In this document: in pieces, positions 46,586 to 53,411 of the stretch
Position numbering within the stretch: the first letter of the stretch is position 1
How the letters are laid out: every line of letters begins with the position of its first letter
Assembly: GCA_034429215.1 (NCBI GenBank)
Contig: DAOUGI010000074.1
Span: 1 to 53,411, forward strand
Direction: 5' to 3'
Length of the DNA: 53,411 nt
Origin: JAFGOG01 sp034429215
GTDB taxonomy: Bacteria > Chloroflexota > Anaerolineae > JAAYZQ01
The notes under the pieces: model-generated
Databases searched by the model: none
What the model was told of the DNA's origin: nothing
What the model saw: the letters and a program-made list of their open reading frames with translations, nothing else
Position numbers and translations under genes: made by a program

Positions 46586-48139
46586 CTACCCCGCCGGCGG
46601 GATGTTGTGGTTGAGCCGGAACAGGTTGGTCGGGTCGTAGCGGGCCTTGACCGCCCTCAGCCGGTCCCAGGTCGGCCCGGGATAGACCTCGCGGACCTTG
46701 GCCGCGCCCTCGTCGCCCACAAAGTTGCCGTACGCCCCGGGCTCGCCCTGGCTCAGCGCCGCCGCCAGGCCGGCAGCCCACGCCGCTTGCGCCGCTGCCT
46801 CCTCGGGACGCTGGTAGAGCGCGACGACGTTCCCCAGCACCCGCCGCTTGCGGTGGGCGTACGCCGTGGCCTCGACCGGCACGCGGGCCACCGCCCCGCC
46901 CAGCACCCGGAGCTGCGCGATGGCCATCTGGGCGGTTGAGGACCGGATCTGGTCGACGATGGCCTCGGCCATGCGGCGATCGACGCTGTCCATGAACATC
47001 GTGCGCGTCACCACCGTCGGGTAATGGCTCTCCTCCGGCGGGTACAGCTCCGGATAGCGCATCGGCCGGACCATGTCGGCGAGCGGCGCGGCCAGCGCCC
47101 GGAAGGGCGCGACCGCCCGCCGGCCGGCCTCCACGTCGCCGGCGTAGGCCAGCGTCGCCATCACCACCGGCCGGCCGTGATATTCCACAGGCAGGAACGG
47201 CAGCGGCGGCGCGGCCATGATATTGACGATGGCCGACAGCTCGTCCGGCGCGGCCTCGGCCGCGGCGATGAGCCCTTCGATCACCTCCGGCGTCGCCGGC
47301 AGCGCCAGCAGCCCGCCCACCACCGTGTCCACCGGGTGCAGCCGGAACTGGAACCGGGTCGCCACCCCAAAGTTGCCCCCGCCGCCGCGGATCGCCCAGA
47401 ACAGGTCGGGATGGGTGTCGGCGTCTGCCCGCAGCAGCCGCCCGTCGGCGGTCACCACGTCGGCGGCCAGCAGGTTGTCGATCGTCAGGCCATACTTGCG
47501 GACCAGGTAGCCCACCCCGCCGCCCAGGGTGATCCCCCCGATCCCCACCGAGCCGGTGTCGCCGAACCCGGTCGCCAGGCCGTGCGCCCCCGCCGCGACG
47601 GTATACTCGCCCGCGGTCAGCCCGGTCTCGGCCCACGCGGTGCGCCGCTCGGCGTCGATCTCCAGCGCCTTCATGCCCGCCAGGTCGATCACGATCCCCC
47701 CCTCCGAGACGCCGTAACCGGCGGCGCTGTGGCCCCCGCTGCGCACGGCCAGCTCCAGGCCGGCCTCGCGGGCCAGCACCACGGCGCGCGACACGTCGTC
47801 CGCGCCCGCCACCCGCACGACGGCCGCCGGCCGGCGGTCGAACCCGCCCAGGGCGACGGTGCGCGCCTTGTCATAGCCGGCGTCGCCGGGGGCGATGACC
47901 CGCCCCTTGACCGCGGCCCGCAGCCGCGGGATCAAAACATCTTCCAAGGCGACCACCCGGCCGCCCTTTTTGGCATCGTCCTCTTTTGTGTCATCGAGGA
48001 CCGCTTCCATCTCTCGCGTCATCACCGTCTGTTCCATTTCCGTCCCCTTCCTTTCCGGGGCAGGCGCCCGGGCCTGCAAGCTGCCCGGCCAGGCCTGTTC
48101 GTACCCCTGCTTCAAAGCCTGTATGTCGATCTTGTTCAT
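46586..48139 (-). CDS. BBE-type FAD-linked oxidoreductase
   Basis: A 517-residue enzyme if started at ATG 48139; ATG 48037 (MEQTVMTREME) with GGAAGGGG nearby is also likely. The PCMH FAD domain has RPAAVVRVAGADDVSRAVVLA and VRSGGHSAAGYGVSEGGIVID, where the His of SGGHS is the usual covalent FAD site; GFGDTGSVGIGGITLGGGVGYL is the second flavin loop. The C-terminal BBE motif is YDPTNLFRLNHNIPP. Such enzymes oxidise sugars, alkaloids or phenolics with O2. The second Cys of the bi-covalent (6-S-cysteinyl) type was not seen. Its 5' region is duplicated at 51348-51385. Confidence 0.92.
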   Translation of the reverse strand: MNKIDIQALKQGYEQAWPGSLQARAPAPERKGTEMEQTVMTREMEAVLDDTKEDDAKKGGRVVALEDVLIPRLRAAVKGRVIAPGDAGYDKARTVALGGFDRRPAAVVRVAGADDVSRAVVLAREAGLELAVRSGGHSAAGYGVSEGGIVIDLAGMKALEIDAERRTAWAETGLTAGEYTVAAGAHGLATGFGDTGSVGIGGITLGGGVGYLVRKYGLTIDNLLAADVVTADGRLLRADADTHPDLFWAIRGGGGNFGVATRFQFRLHPVDTVVGGLLALPATPEVIEGLIAAAEAAPDELSAIVNIMAAPPLPFLPVEYHGRPVVMATLAYAGDVEAGRRAVAPFRALAAPLADMVRPMRYPELYPPEESHYPTVVTRTMFMDSVDRRMAEAIVDQIRSSTAQMAIAQLRVLGGAVARVPVEATAYAHRKRRVLGNVVALYQRPEEAAAQAAWAAGLAAALSQGEPGAYGNFVGDEGAAKVREVYPGPTWDRLRAVKARYDPTNLFRLNHNIPPAG

Positions 48140-48228
48140 CTTGGCATGGCTCTCGCGACCCTGCCGCCTATATTATACCCCCGGATCGTTGATTTGCGTA
48201 TTAAGATTACGTTAATTATATAAATGTC

Positions 48229-48388
48229 GGCAGGCGGACGAAAGAAGTTCGGTTTCCGACCGCAGGGACTCCCTACGATAAAAGACCTGACAGGTCTTTC
48301 CCCCATGAGCGGATCAGGCCAGGGCAAAGGCCCGCACAAAGCCGGCGTCGGGGCCGACGCGCGACCAGCCGTTTAAGTTCATGTTCCA
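48229..48388. repeat. left copy of a diverged direct repeat flanking a 3-kb segment
   Basis: Matches 51380-51564 with scattered point differences plus two deletions: 19 bases inside the R2 palindrome (collapsed to one arm near 48285) and 6 bases in the coding tail. The sequence includes the 3' end of a copy of the gene at 51484. Confidence 0.85.
48314..48388 (-). pseudogene. 3' fragment of a paralogue of the gene at 51484
   Basis: Reading leftward, the frame gives WNMNLNGWSRVGPDAG then FVRAFALA and stop, against WNMNFNGWSRVGPDAS and FVRAFALALT in the intact gene. Upstream of the Trp codon (48388) similarity ends abruptly, so about 24 codons remain. It marks where the 3-kb segment joins. Confidence 0.82.
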
Positions 48389-48419
48389 ACCGATTCACTT
48401 GTACCTCACGCTCCCCGAT

Positions 48420-48449
48420 TTGACATGCAAACACATCTGTGTGTATGAT
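48420..48449 (+). promoter_or_regulatory. promoter of the beta-helix/glycosidase gene
   Basis: TTGACA (48420-48425), 18 bases, TATGAT (48444-48449). The remaining bases to ATG 48581 contain no other feature apart from AGAGGGG as ribosome-binding site. Confidence 0.68.
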
Positions 48450-48580
48450 CCTGTCTGAGCAGAAGAATCGAAACTGCCTGACATCTGCGTTCGAGTCCGA
48501 GGTTGATGCTAGAATGACCGGCGTGCCTTGATGGCGGGCAGGGCAGTTTCACGCCCATTCAGTGTAAGAGGGGTACTGCG

Positions 48581-51298
48581 ATGGGAAAAACTCCTTCGCG
48601 TCGGTTGGCGTTCGCAGGGATTCTCCTACTGGCCGCGCTGACCTTTGTCCTGTCCCTGGACAACATCGGCCTGGTAGCCGATGATCTGGACGAGGGCTGG
48701 CCTACATCGTGCCCCTCAAAGCCGGACACCATGTCTCTCTCTGATCGGCCGGACTCGGATCGCTATCATGGCGAACAACCTCGATCCAGCTACATCCTTC
48801 AATCCATAGAGTCCCGATCCCAGAATGTTCTCGTCGTCACCAGCAATAGCGATGCCGGCCCCGGCACCCTGCGTCAGGCACTGCTGGATGCCCAGTCCGG
48901 TGATGCCATCACCTTTGACCCGATGGTTTTCCACCCTGCCACACCGGTCACGATCTCGCTCGCCAGCCCCTTGCCCGGCATCAGTCAAGATGGCCTGACT
49001 CTCGATGCCAGCAACGCAGGGGTGATCCTGGACGGCAGCGCTGCTGGCGGGGAGATGACCCCTGGGCTGACTATCAATGCCGACCGCGTGACTGTGCGCG
49101 GCCTGCAGATCGTTGGTTTCAGTGGCTGCGGAATCGAGCTGCGTGGTCAGAACAACGTCATTGGCGGCGATCCTAGTCTGGGCGATGGCCTGCTGGGGCA
49201 GGCCAACCTGCTTAGCAACAACGGCCACTCGGGAATCGGCCTGTTCGGCGCCGAAACCTTTTCGAACACGATCAGCGGCAACCTCACCGGCACCGATCCC
49301 GCCGGCCTGTTGGCCTGGGGCAACCAGCGCGATGGGGTGCACATCAACGGCGCCCATCACAACCTGATCGCCGACAATGTCATCGGCGGCAACCAAGGGG
49401 CCGGCATCGAGATTTGCTGCACGCCCGACAGCGCCTACAACACGGTACGAGATAACCTGATCGGCGTGGGCAGCGATGGACAAACCCCGCTCCCCAACTC
49501 CTGGAAAGGCATCGTGATTTCGGATGGCGCCAACCGCAACACCATCGGACCCGGCAACGTGATTGCCAACAACAGCGGCGGTGGGATCGGCATCATCAGG
49601 GGACTCGCGCCAGGGAATACCATTCTGGACAACAGCATCTACGATAACCAGGAAAACGGCATCGTCTTGCAGAACGAGAATCTAGAGCTCGTTCGCGTGC
49701 CGGCCGTCGCGGCCTTTGATCTTGCTGCGGGTACCGCGAGTGGATTGGCTTGCCCGAACTGCCTGGTTCAGATCTACTCCGACGAGTACGACCAAGGCCA
49801 GGTATTCGAGGGCCAGGCGGTTGCGGATGCCGCCGGGGTGTTCTCCCTTGAGAAGGGTTGGGCGCTCACAGGCCCGCACCTTACTGCCACCGCGACCGAT
49901 GCCGGCGGCACAACCGGCATGTTTTCCGTGCCGACAATCGGCGCCCGATCCGTCGGCTTGCAGGTCGGCAACACCAATCCCTTCCGCACCATTCCGGTCA
50001 GGCGTGCCGACCAACTGGTAGACAACCGGATTGGCTTTTACGTGCAGGATCAGAGTTGGGTGGATGACGGCATCGCCGATGCGAACGTTCTCAACCAGAT
50101 GGGCGTGAAACATGCCCGCGGCCAGATGAACGATCCCGATGCCTTCTCCATCGACTGGACCACCGACGAGCTCCTGATCCACGCAAACTTTGACCAGATG
50201 ATCACCGGGCTGACGCAGAACGGCATCGAGATGACCTACATCCTGATCTTTTGGGATAAGGAGCACTACCGGCAAACCGGACAGATTAGCCTGCCGCGCT
50301 TCCAGACCGAAGAAGAAATCCAGCGCTACCTGGACTTTGTGCATCTGATGGTGCAGACATTTGGCGATCGGGTTGACTCCTGGGAGCTGTGGAACGAGCC
50401 TGGGTACGATCCCGAGTGTAACGAACCGCTCCCCGCGGCCATTCAGTGCATTCCGGTCGAAACCTACATCGACGTCGGCCAGAGAGCGATCGCCTTGATC
50501 CGCCAGGAGGATCCGGGCGCCCGGATCGTCGTGCCCAGCTATCACGCCTGGGATCCCCCTGAGCTTTACCAGAATTATCTCTTTCGCATCCTGGAATCGG
50601 ACTTGATGCCCCTGGTGGATGGGATCGCCTGGCATCCCTTCATCGTCCACCTCGATCCTGCCGAGTGCGGCGGGGAGTTCTTCGATCGCTACTGGGAAAC
50701 GGTATTCCCACAGATCAAATCCATCGCCACCGCCCACGGCTTCCAGGGTGAATTCCACGCCGACGAACTGCGCTTTGCCGTCCGCCCACCTGGCTCGACC
50801 AATCCGTGCACTGTCTTTGACCGAACCGCCAGCAAGTATCTGGTCCGAGAGATTGTGCATCACCTGGGCGAGGACGTGTCTGCTGGAGTGGTTGTGACCG
50901 GGGACTCGCAGGTGCAGGTGCTCGGACGGCTGGGGACCCTGATGGCCGGAGCACAAGAAGCTCCGGCTATCGACATCAGCACTACCATCACGAGTGCGAT
51001 CGGCTATGCATTTGCCTTGCCCAACGGCGATCACCTCGTCGCGATCTGGAGAAGCGTCGACATTACCGATGAAGACATTGGCGTCGGCGCGACAGTTGAA
51101 TTGCCCGGATTCTCCGAACATGTTGCCTATGGTATCGACGTGCTGAACGGGTTTCAACAGGCCTTGAACACAGTTACCGAGAACGAGACCCTGGTGATTC
51201 CTGGCCTACAGCTCAGGGACTACCCCTTGTTGGTCCGCCTAGCGCCACCGCGTTTAGTTTTCCTGCCACTGATTGTATGCCAATCATACACGCCCTGA
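48581..51298 (+). CDS. secreted beta-helix protein with C-terminal glycoside-hydrolase-like domain
   Basis: A 905-residue exported protein (signal RLAFAGILLLAALTFVLSLD). Residues ~85-360 are a right-handed parallel beta-helix with a CSLREAL-like start (VVTSNSDAGPGTLRQALLDA) and NVIGGD, NTISGNLTGTD, NLIADNVIGGN and NTILDNSIYDNQ rungs. A beta sandwich follows (AGVFSLEKGWAL). Residues ~480-780 resemble a clan-A (beta/alpha)8 glycosidase: TYILIFWDKEHY, DSWELWNEPGYD (acid/base Glu), VDGIAWHPFI and GEFHADELRFA (candidate nucleophile). The end is LVFLPLIVCQSYTP. Less GC-rich than its neighbours and bounded by direct repeats, it looks acquired. It probably binds and cleaves a polysaccharide; the sugar is unknown. 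Confidence 0.82.
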   Translation: MGKTPSRRLAFAGILLLAALTFVLSLDNIGLVADDLDEGWPTSCPSKPDTMSLSDRPDSDRYHGEQPRSSYILQSIESRSQNVLVVTSNSDAGPGTLRQALLDAQSGDAITFDPMVFHPATPVTISLASPLPGISQDGLTLDASNAGVILDGSAAGGEMTPGLTINADRVTVRGLQIVGFSGCGIELRGQNNVIGGDPSLGDGLLGQANLLSNNGHSGIGLFGAETFSNTISGNLTGTDPAGLLAWGNQRDGVHINGAHHNLIADNVIGGNQGAGIEICCTPDSAYNTVRDNLIGVGSDGQTPLPNSWKGIVISDGANRNTIGPGNVIANNSGGGIGIIRGLAPGNTILDNSIYDNQENGIVLQNENLELVRVPAVAAFDLAAGTASGLACPNCLVQIYSDEYDQGQVFEGQAVADAAGVFSLEKGWALTGPHLTATATDAGGTTGMFSVPTIGARSVGLQVGNTNPFRTIPVRRADQLVDNRIGFYVQDQSWVDDGIADANVLNQMGVKHARGQMNDPDAFSIDWTTDELLIHANFDQMITGLTQNGIEMTYILIFWDKEHYRQTGQISLPRFQTEEEIQRYLDFVHLMVQTFGDRVDSWELWNEPGYDPECNEPLPAAIQCIPVETYIDVGQRAIALIRQEDPGARIVVPSYHAWDPPELYQNYLFRILESDLMPLVDGIAWHPFIVHLDPAECGGEFFDRYWETVFPQIKSIATAHGFQGEFHADELRFAVRPPGSTNPCTVFDRTASKYLVREIVHHLGEDVSAGVVVTGDSQVQVLGRLGTLMAGAQEAPAIDISTTITSAIGYAFALPNGDHLVAIWRSVDITDEDIGVGATVELPGFSEHVAYGIDVLNGFQQALNTVTENETLVIPGLQLRDYPLLVRLAPPRLVFLPLIVCQSYTP

Positions 51299-51347
51299 GT
51301 ACGGCCGGGGTCAAGGGTAGCTGCACGATCGATTCCCAAAGCATCAA

Positions 51348-51564
51348 GTCTGTTCCATTTCCGTCCCCTTACTTTCCGGGGCAGGCGGACGAAAGAAGCT
51401 CGGTTTCCGACCGCAGGGACCCTCTACGATAAAAGACCTGACAGGTCTGAGAAGACCTGTCAGGTCTTTCCCCCATGGGCGGATCAGGTCAGGGCCAGGG
51501 CAAAGGCCCGCACAAAGCTGGCGTCGGGGCCGACGCGCGACCAGCCGTTAAAGTTCATGTTCCA
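51348..51564. repeat. right copy of the flanking repeat, a composite of two gene ends
   Basis: 51348-51385 matches 48027-48065 (the ATGGAACAG start region of the flavoprotein gene), and 51380-51564 matches 48229-48388. In the left copy these two parts are separated by about 165 bases bounded by GCAGGCG, which has been lost here. An intact R2 palindrome (51432-51469) lies inside. Confidence 0.85.
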
Positions 51565-53411
51565 GATGTACAGGTTCTCGGAGAAGGCCGCCTCGGGGCA
51601 GGCGCCCATGATGTCGCCGACCGTCGCCACGGGGGCGGTAAAGGTGCCCGCTATCATCACCGGGCCCTCGGCCATGGGCGGCGCCCCCTCGGGGAGCGGC
51701 GTGGCGCCGCGGACGAGGCTGAAGCGGTGCTTGGCAAAGCCGGCCGGGTGGGTCGCCACGTATCGCAGGGCGATGCCCTCTCCCGGGGTATAGTGCATCA
51801 TGCCGCACGGGCCGGCCGCGGTCCCGCCGGCCAGCACCGGCTCCAGGATGTTGGCGGTGGGCCCGCGGTTGTCGATCGCCAGGCGGAAGATAAAGGTCCC
51901 GTAGGCCGGGGCTTCGGGGTCTGGCCCCACCAGGTCGGTGTTGACCGCCGCCGGATCGTCGGTGGGGATGGTGTCCCACGGGTAGCTGGTGTGGGGCAGC
52001 CGGAAGTAGATGCCCAGGTCGGCCGGCCTGATGCGGGTGTAGGCCGCGTTGAACAGCTCGATCTTGAACTCGACGGCGCCATGGTTCACCGTGCTGAAAT
52101 CGTCCAGGTACATGTGCGCCGTGTCGAGATAGCCCGACATGAGGTCGACGGTGGCGTCGAGCACCTCCCACCGCGCCCAGGCGTAGGTGCCGATGTTGGG
52201 CGGATCGTCGGGCTGCAGCTCGTACAGATAGTCGGTGCCGGGCACCGGCCCCAACGGGTAGGCCAGGAACTCGAGCGAGTCGGTGACCGTGTTCCAGTTG
52301 GAATAGTGGCGCACCACGGGGTGGGTGAGCGGCCGCCAGGCGCCGGCCAGGTTGGTCCGGTACTTGATCCGGTAGTATTTGACCCCGGCCGCGAGCAGCG
52401 CCGGCGAAAAGAGGTAGCGCAGGCCGATCGTCCCGGCAAAGGGGCCCCTTTCGAACGGGTCGAGCGTGCCGGCGCCGGGGTAGATCGCCCGGTACTTGCC
52501 CACGTCGGGCTCGCCGTTGTTGCCGGGCGGGGTGATGGGCGGGTTCTTGCCGGCCCCGGTGCCATAGACGTCCTTGAGGGAATAGTTGCCGATGGCCAGG
52601 GGCACGATCCACATGTCGTCGGGGTCCTGGTCGACCGGCGGCTGTTCCTCGCAGGCGTAGGCGTCTGGGTCGGTGACGAGCAGCGCCACCGGATCGCCGC
52701 TCTTGTGGTTCCAGTAGGTGTGGCAGGGCACCGGCCGGCGGCGGTAGATGACCCGCTCGGTGGCGCCGATCTTTTGCCGGACCACGAACCACAGGTCGGG
52801 GGTGTCGTTGCGGCAGATCGACAGCCGTACCTTGAGCGTAAAGCTGCCGTCGGGCCGCAGGGTGGCCGTGCCCAGCTTTTCAAGGCTGTACCAGCGGCAC
52901 AGGGGCCACCACAGCCAGTGGATCCAGGGCCACCAGCACAGCCAGTAGCGGAACGACAGGAAGCGATTGATCAGCAGGTCGCGGAACTGGGCGGTGTTGG
53001 TGTAGATGATGTCGCGGATGTGGATGCCCTGGACCGCCTCGCGGTCGAGCATGGCCTGCTTGCCGGCAACGTCCAGCCTGTCCAGGATGGCGTTGAACCT
53101 GGGCCGGGCGCTGTCCAGCGCCTTGTAGCGCTCGCGGGCAAAGGCCCACTCGGGCGGCAGTTTGGCCAGCCGCTGCTCGATCTCTTGATCGGGAGGGGGC
53201 GGGGGGAAGGGCGGCCGGGGCGTGGTTTCGTCCCAGTCGTCATCCCAGAAGGGCAGCTCTTCGGGCTTGATGATGTGGGGCGGATCGACGATCGTGTCGA
53301 TCAGGGCGTCGCGGATCCGCTCGATGATCCGGTCGGGCAGCTTGAGGAAGCAGTAGTGGAGGTCCACGTCGTAGACGGTCACCTCGCCGTGGCAGATGGG
53401 CAGGTGGCCGG
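51484..53411 (-). CDS. large uncharacterised protein, 5' end outside window
   Basis: At least 642 codons are open to the window edge; a GTG at 53382 is inside the frame, but the preceding codons (GHLPICHGE) continue the protein, so the true start is outside. The visible N-terminal part (EVTVYDVDLHYCFLKLPDRIIERIRDALID) resembles the opening of large carboxypeptidase-like/hypothetical proteins with xICxGxVxIYEVD-type starts. Then come a Trp-rich stretch (YWLCWWPWIHWLWWPLCRWY), several beta domains (GSFTLKVRLSICRNDTPDLWF; YRIKYRTNLAGAWRPL) and no signal or catalytic motif. Its 3' end is duplicated at 48314-48388. The function is not recognised. Confidence 0.75.
   Translation of the reverse strand, partial: GHLPICHGEVTVYDVDLHYCFLKLPDRIIERIRDALIDTIVDPPHIIKPEELPFWDDDWDETTPRPPFPPPPPDQEIEQRLAKLPPEWAFARERYKALDSARPRFNAILDRLDVAGKQAMLDREAVQGIHIRDIIYTNTAQFRDLLINRFLSFRYWLCWWPWIHWLWWPLCRWYSLEKLGTATLRPDGSFTLKVRLSICRNDTPDLWFVVRQKIGATERVIYRRRPVPCHTYWNHKSGDPVALLVTDPDAYACEEQPPVDQDPDDMWIVPLAIGNYSLKDVYGTGAGKNPPITPPGNNGEPDVGKYRAIYPGAGTLDPFERGPFAGTIGLRYLFSPALLAAGVKYYRIKYRTNLAGAWRPLTHPVVRHYSNWNTVTDSLEFLAYPLGPVPGTDYLYELQPDDPPNIGTYAWARWEVLDATVDLMSGYLDTAHMYLDDFSTVNHGAVEFKIELFNAAYTRIRPADLGIYFRLPHTSYPWDTIPTDDPAAVNTDLVGPDPEAPAYGTFIFRLAIDNRGPTANILEPVLAGGTAAGPCGMMHYTPGEGIALRYVATHPAGFAKHRFSLVRGATPLPEGAPPMAEGPVMIAGTFTAPVATVGDIMGACPEAAFSENLYIWNMNFNGWSRVGPDASFVRAFALALT

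Noticed and set aside
48389..51347. The lower-GC segment as an insertion sequence or transposon
   Set aside because: No transposase or recombinase gene lies inside it and the flanking repeats are direct copies of gene ends rather than short target duplications.
1..53411. tRNA, rRNA or CRISPR arrays
   Set aside because: No cloverleaf with a usual T-arm, no rRNA segment, and no run of regularly spaced identical repeats with unique spacers was seen.

Overview
The window is high-GC bacterial DNA that reads most like a member of the Chloroflexota (Anaerolineae/Ardenticatenia-type). The clues are large secreted or lipid-anchored proteins with proline/threonine-rich linkers, kelch, FG-GAP and beta-helix proteins ending in a short LPLV-type tail, MalT-like giant regulators with BTAD domains, TetR/ABC cassettes, several toxin-antitoxin pairs, and very frequent palindromic intergenic repeats. 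This is an inference from gene content; there is no rRNA, tRNA or ribosomal-protein gene in the window. No CRISPR array, transposase or recognisable phage gene was seen.

Layout. 1-6.1 kb: a 5'-half WYL regulator divergent from a GyrI-like protein around a 49-bp palindrome, a CPBP protease, an orphan YgiT/MqsA-type antitoxin whose toxin is cut down to 25 codons, a DEDDh exonuclease, an uncharacterised protein with nucleotidyltransferase-like motifs, and an alpha/beta hydrolase. 6.1-12.1 kb: a catalytically degenerate tyrosine recombinase, a zinc-ribbon membrane protein with 13-residue repeats, an autoregulated TetR-ABC-permease operon and a BrnT/BrnA-like pair. 12.1-19.7 kb: PAP2 phosphatase, kelch protein, condensation/acyltransferase-like protein, a lipid-kinase/acyltransferase operon, GNAT and nitroreductase. 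19.7-30.4 kb: FHA protein and methyltransferase from back-to-back promoters, lipoproteins (GerMN, WD40-like), a candidate small RNA or leader with its own promoter and terminator, and a 979-residue HTH/membrane/TPR protein.

30.7-36.5 kb holds a probable regulatory system: a MalT-like STAND/BTAD regulator followed by an operon for a 44-residue Gly-rich membrane peptide, a DUF5317-like membrane protein, an Os1348/NHLP-like small protein and a PAS histidine kinase. In front of the operon are three TGGTGAG heptamers at exact 12-bp steps next to a -10 box, the arrangement expected of SARP/BTAD sites. 36.7-37.5 kb is a VapBC module that has replaced the body of an FAD oxidoreductase gene.

38.3-42 kb is the most unusual part: PqqD-domain (RiPP-recognition-like) M50 metalloprotease, ECF sigma factor, PrsW-type membrane protease, then a soluble zinc-finger anti-sigma-like protein whose C-terminal half looks like an NHLP RiPP leader. 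This suggests an ECF switch in which a leader/RRE contact guides proteolysis of the anti-sigma factor; that mechanism is a hypothesis.

42-53.4 kb: TetR-epimerase operon, a large FG-GAP protein, a BBE-type flavoprotein, and a roughly 3-kb lower-GC segment carrying a beta-helix/glycosidase-like protein, bounded by diverged direct repeats made of the 5' end of the flavoprotein gene and the 3' end of the next gene, and so a likely acquired insertion.
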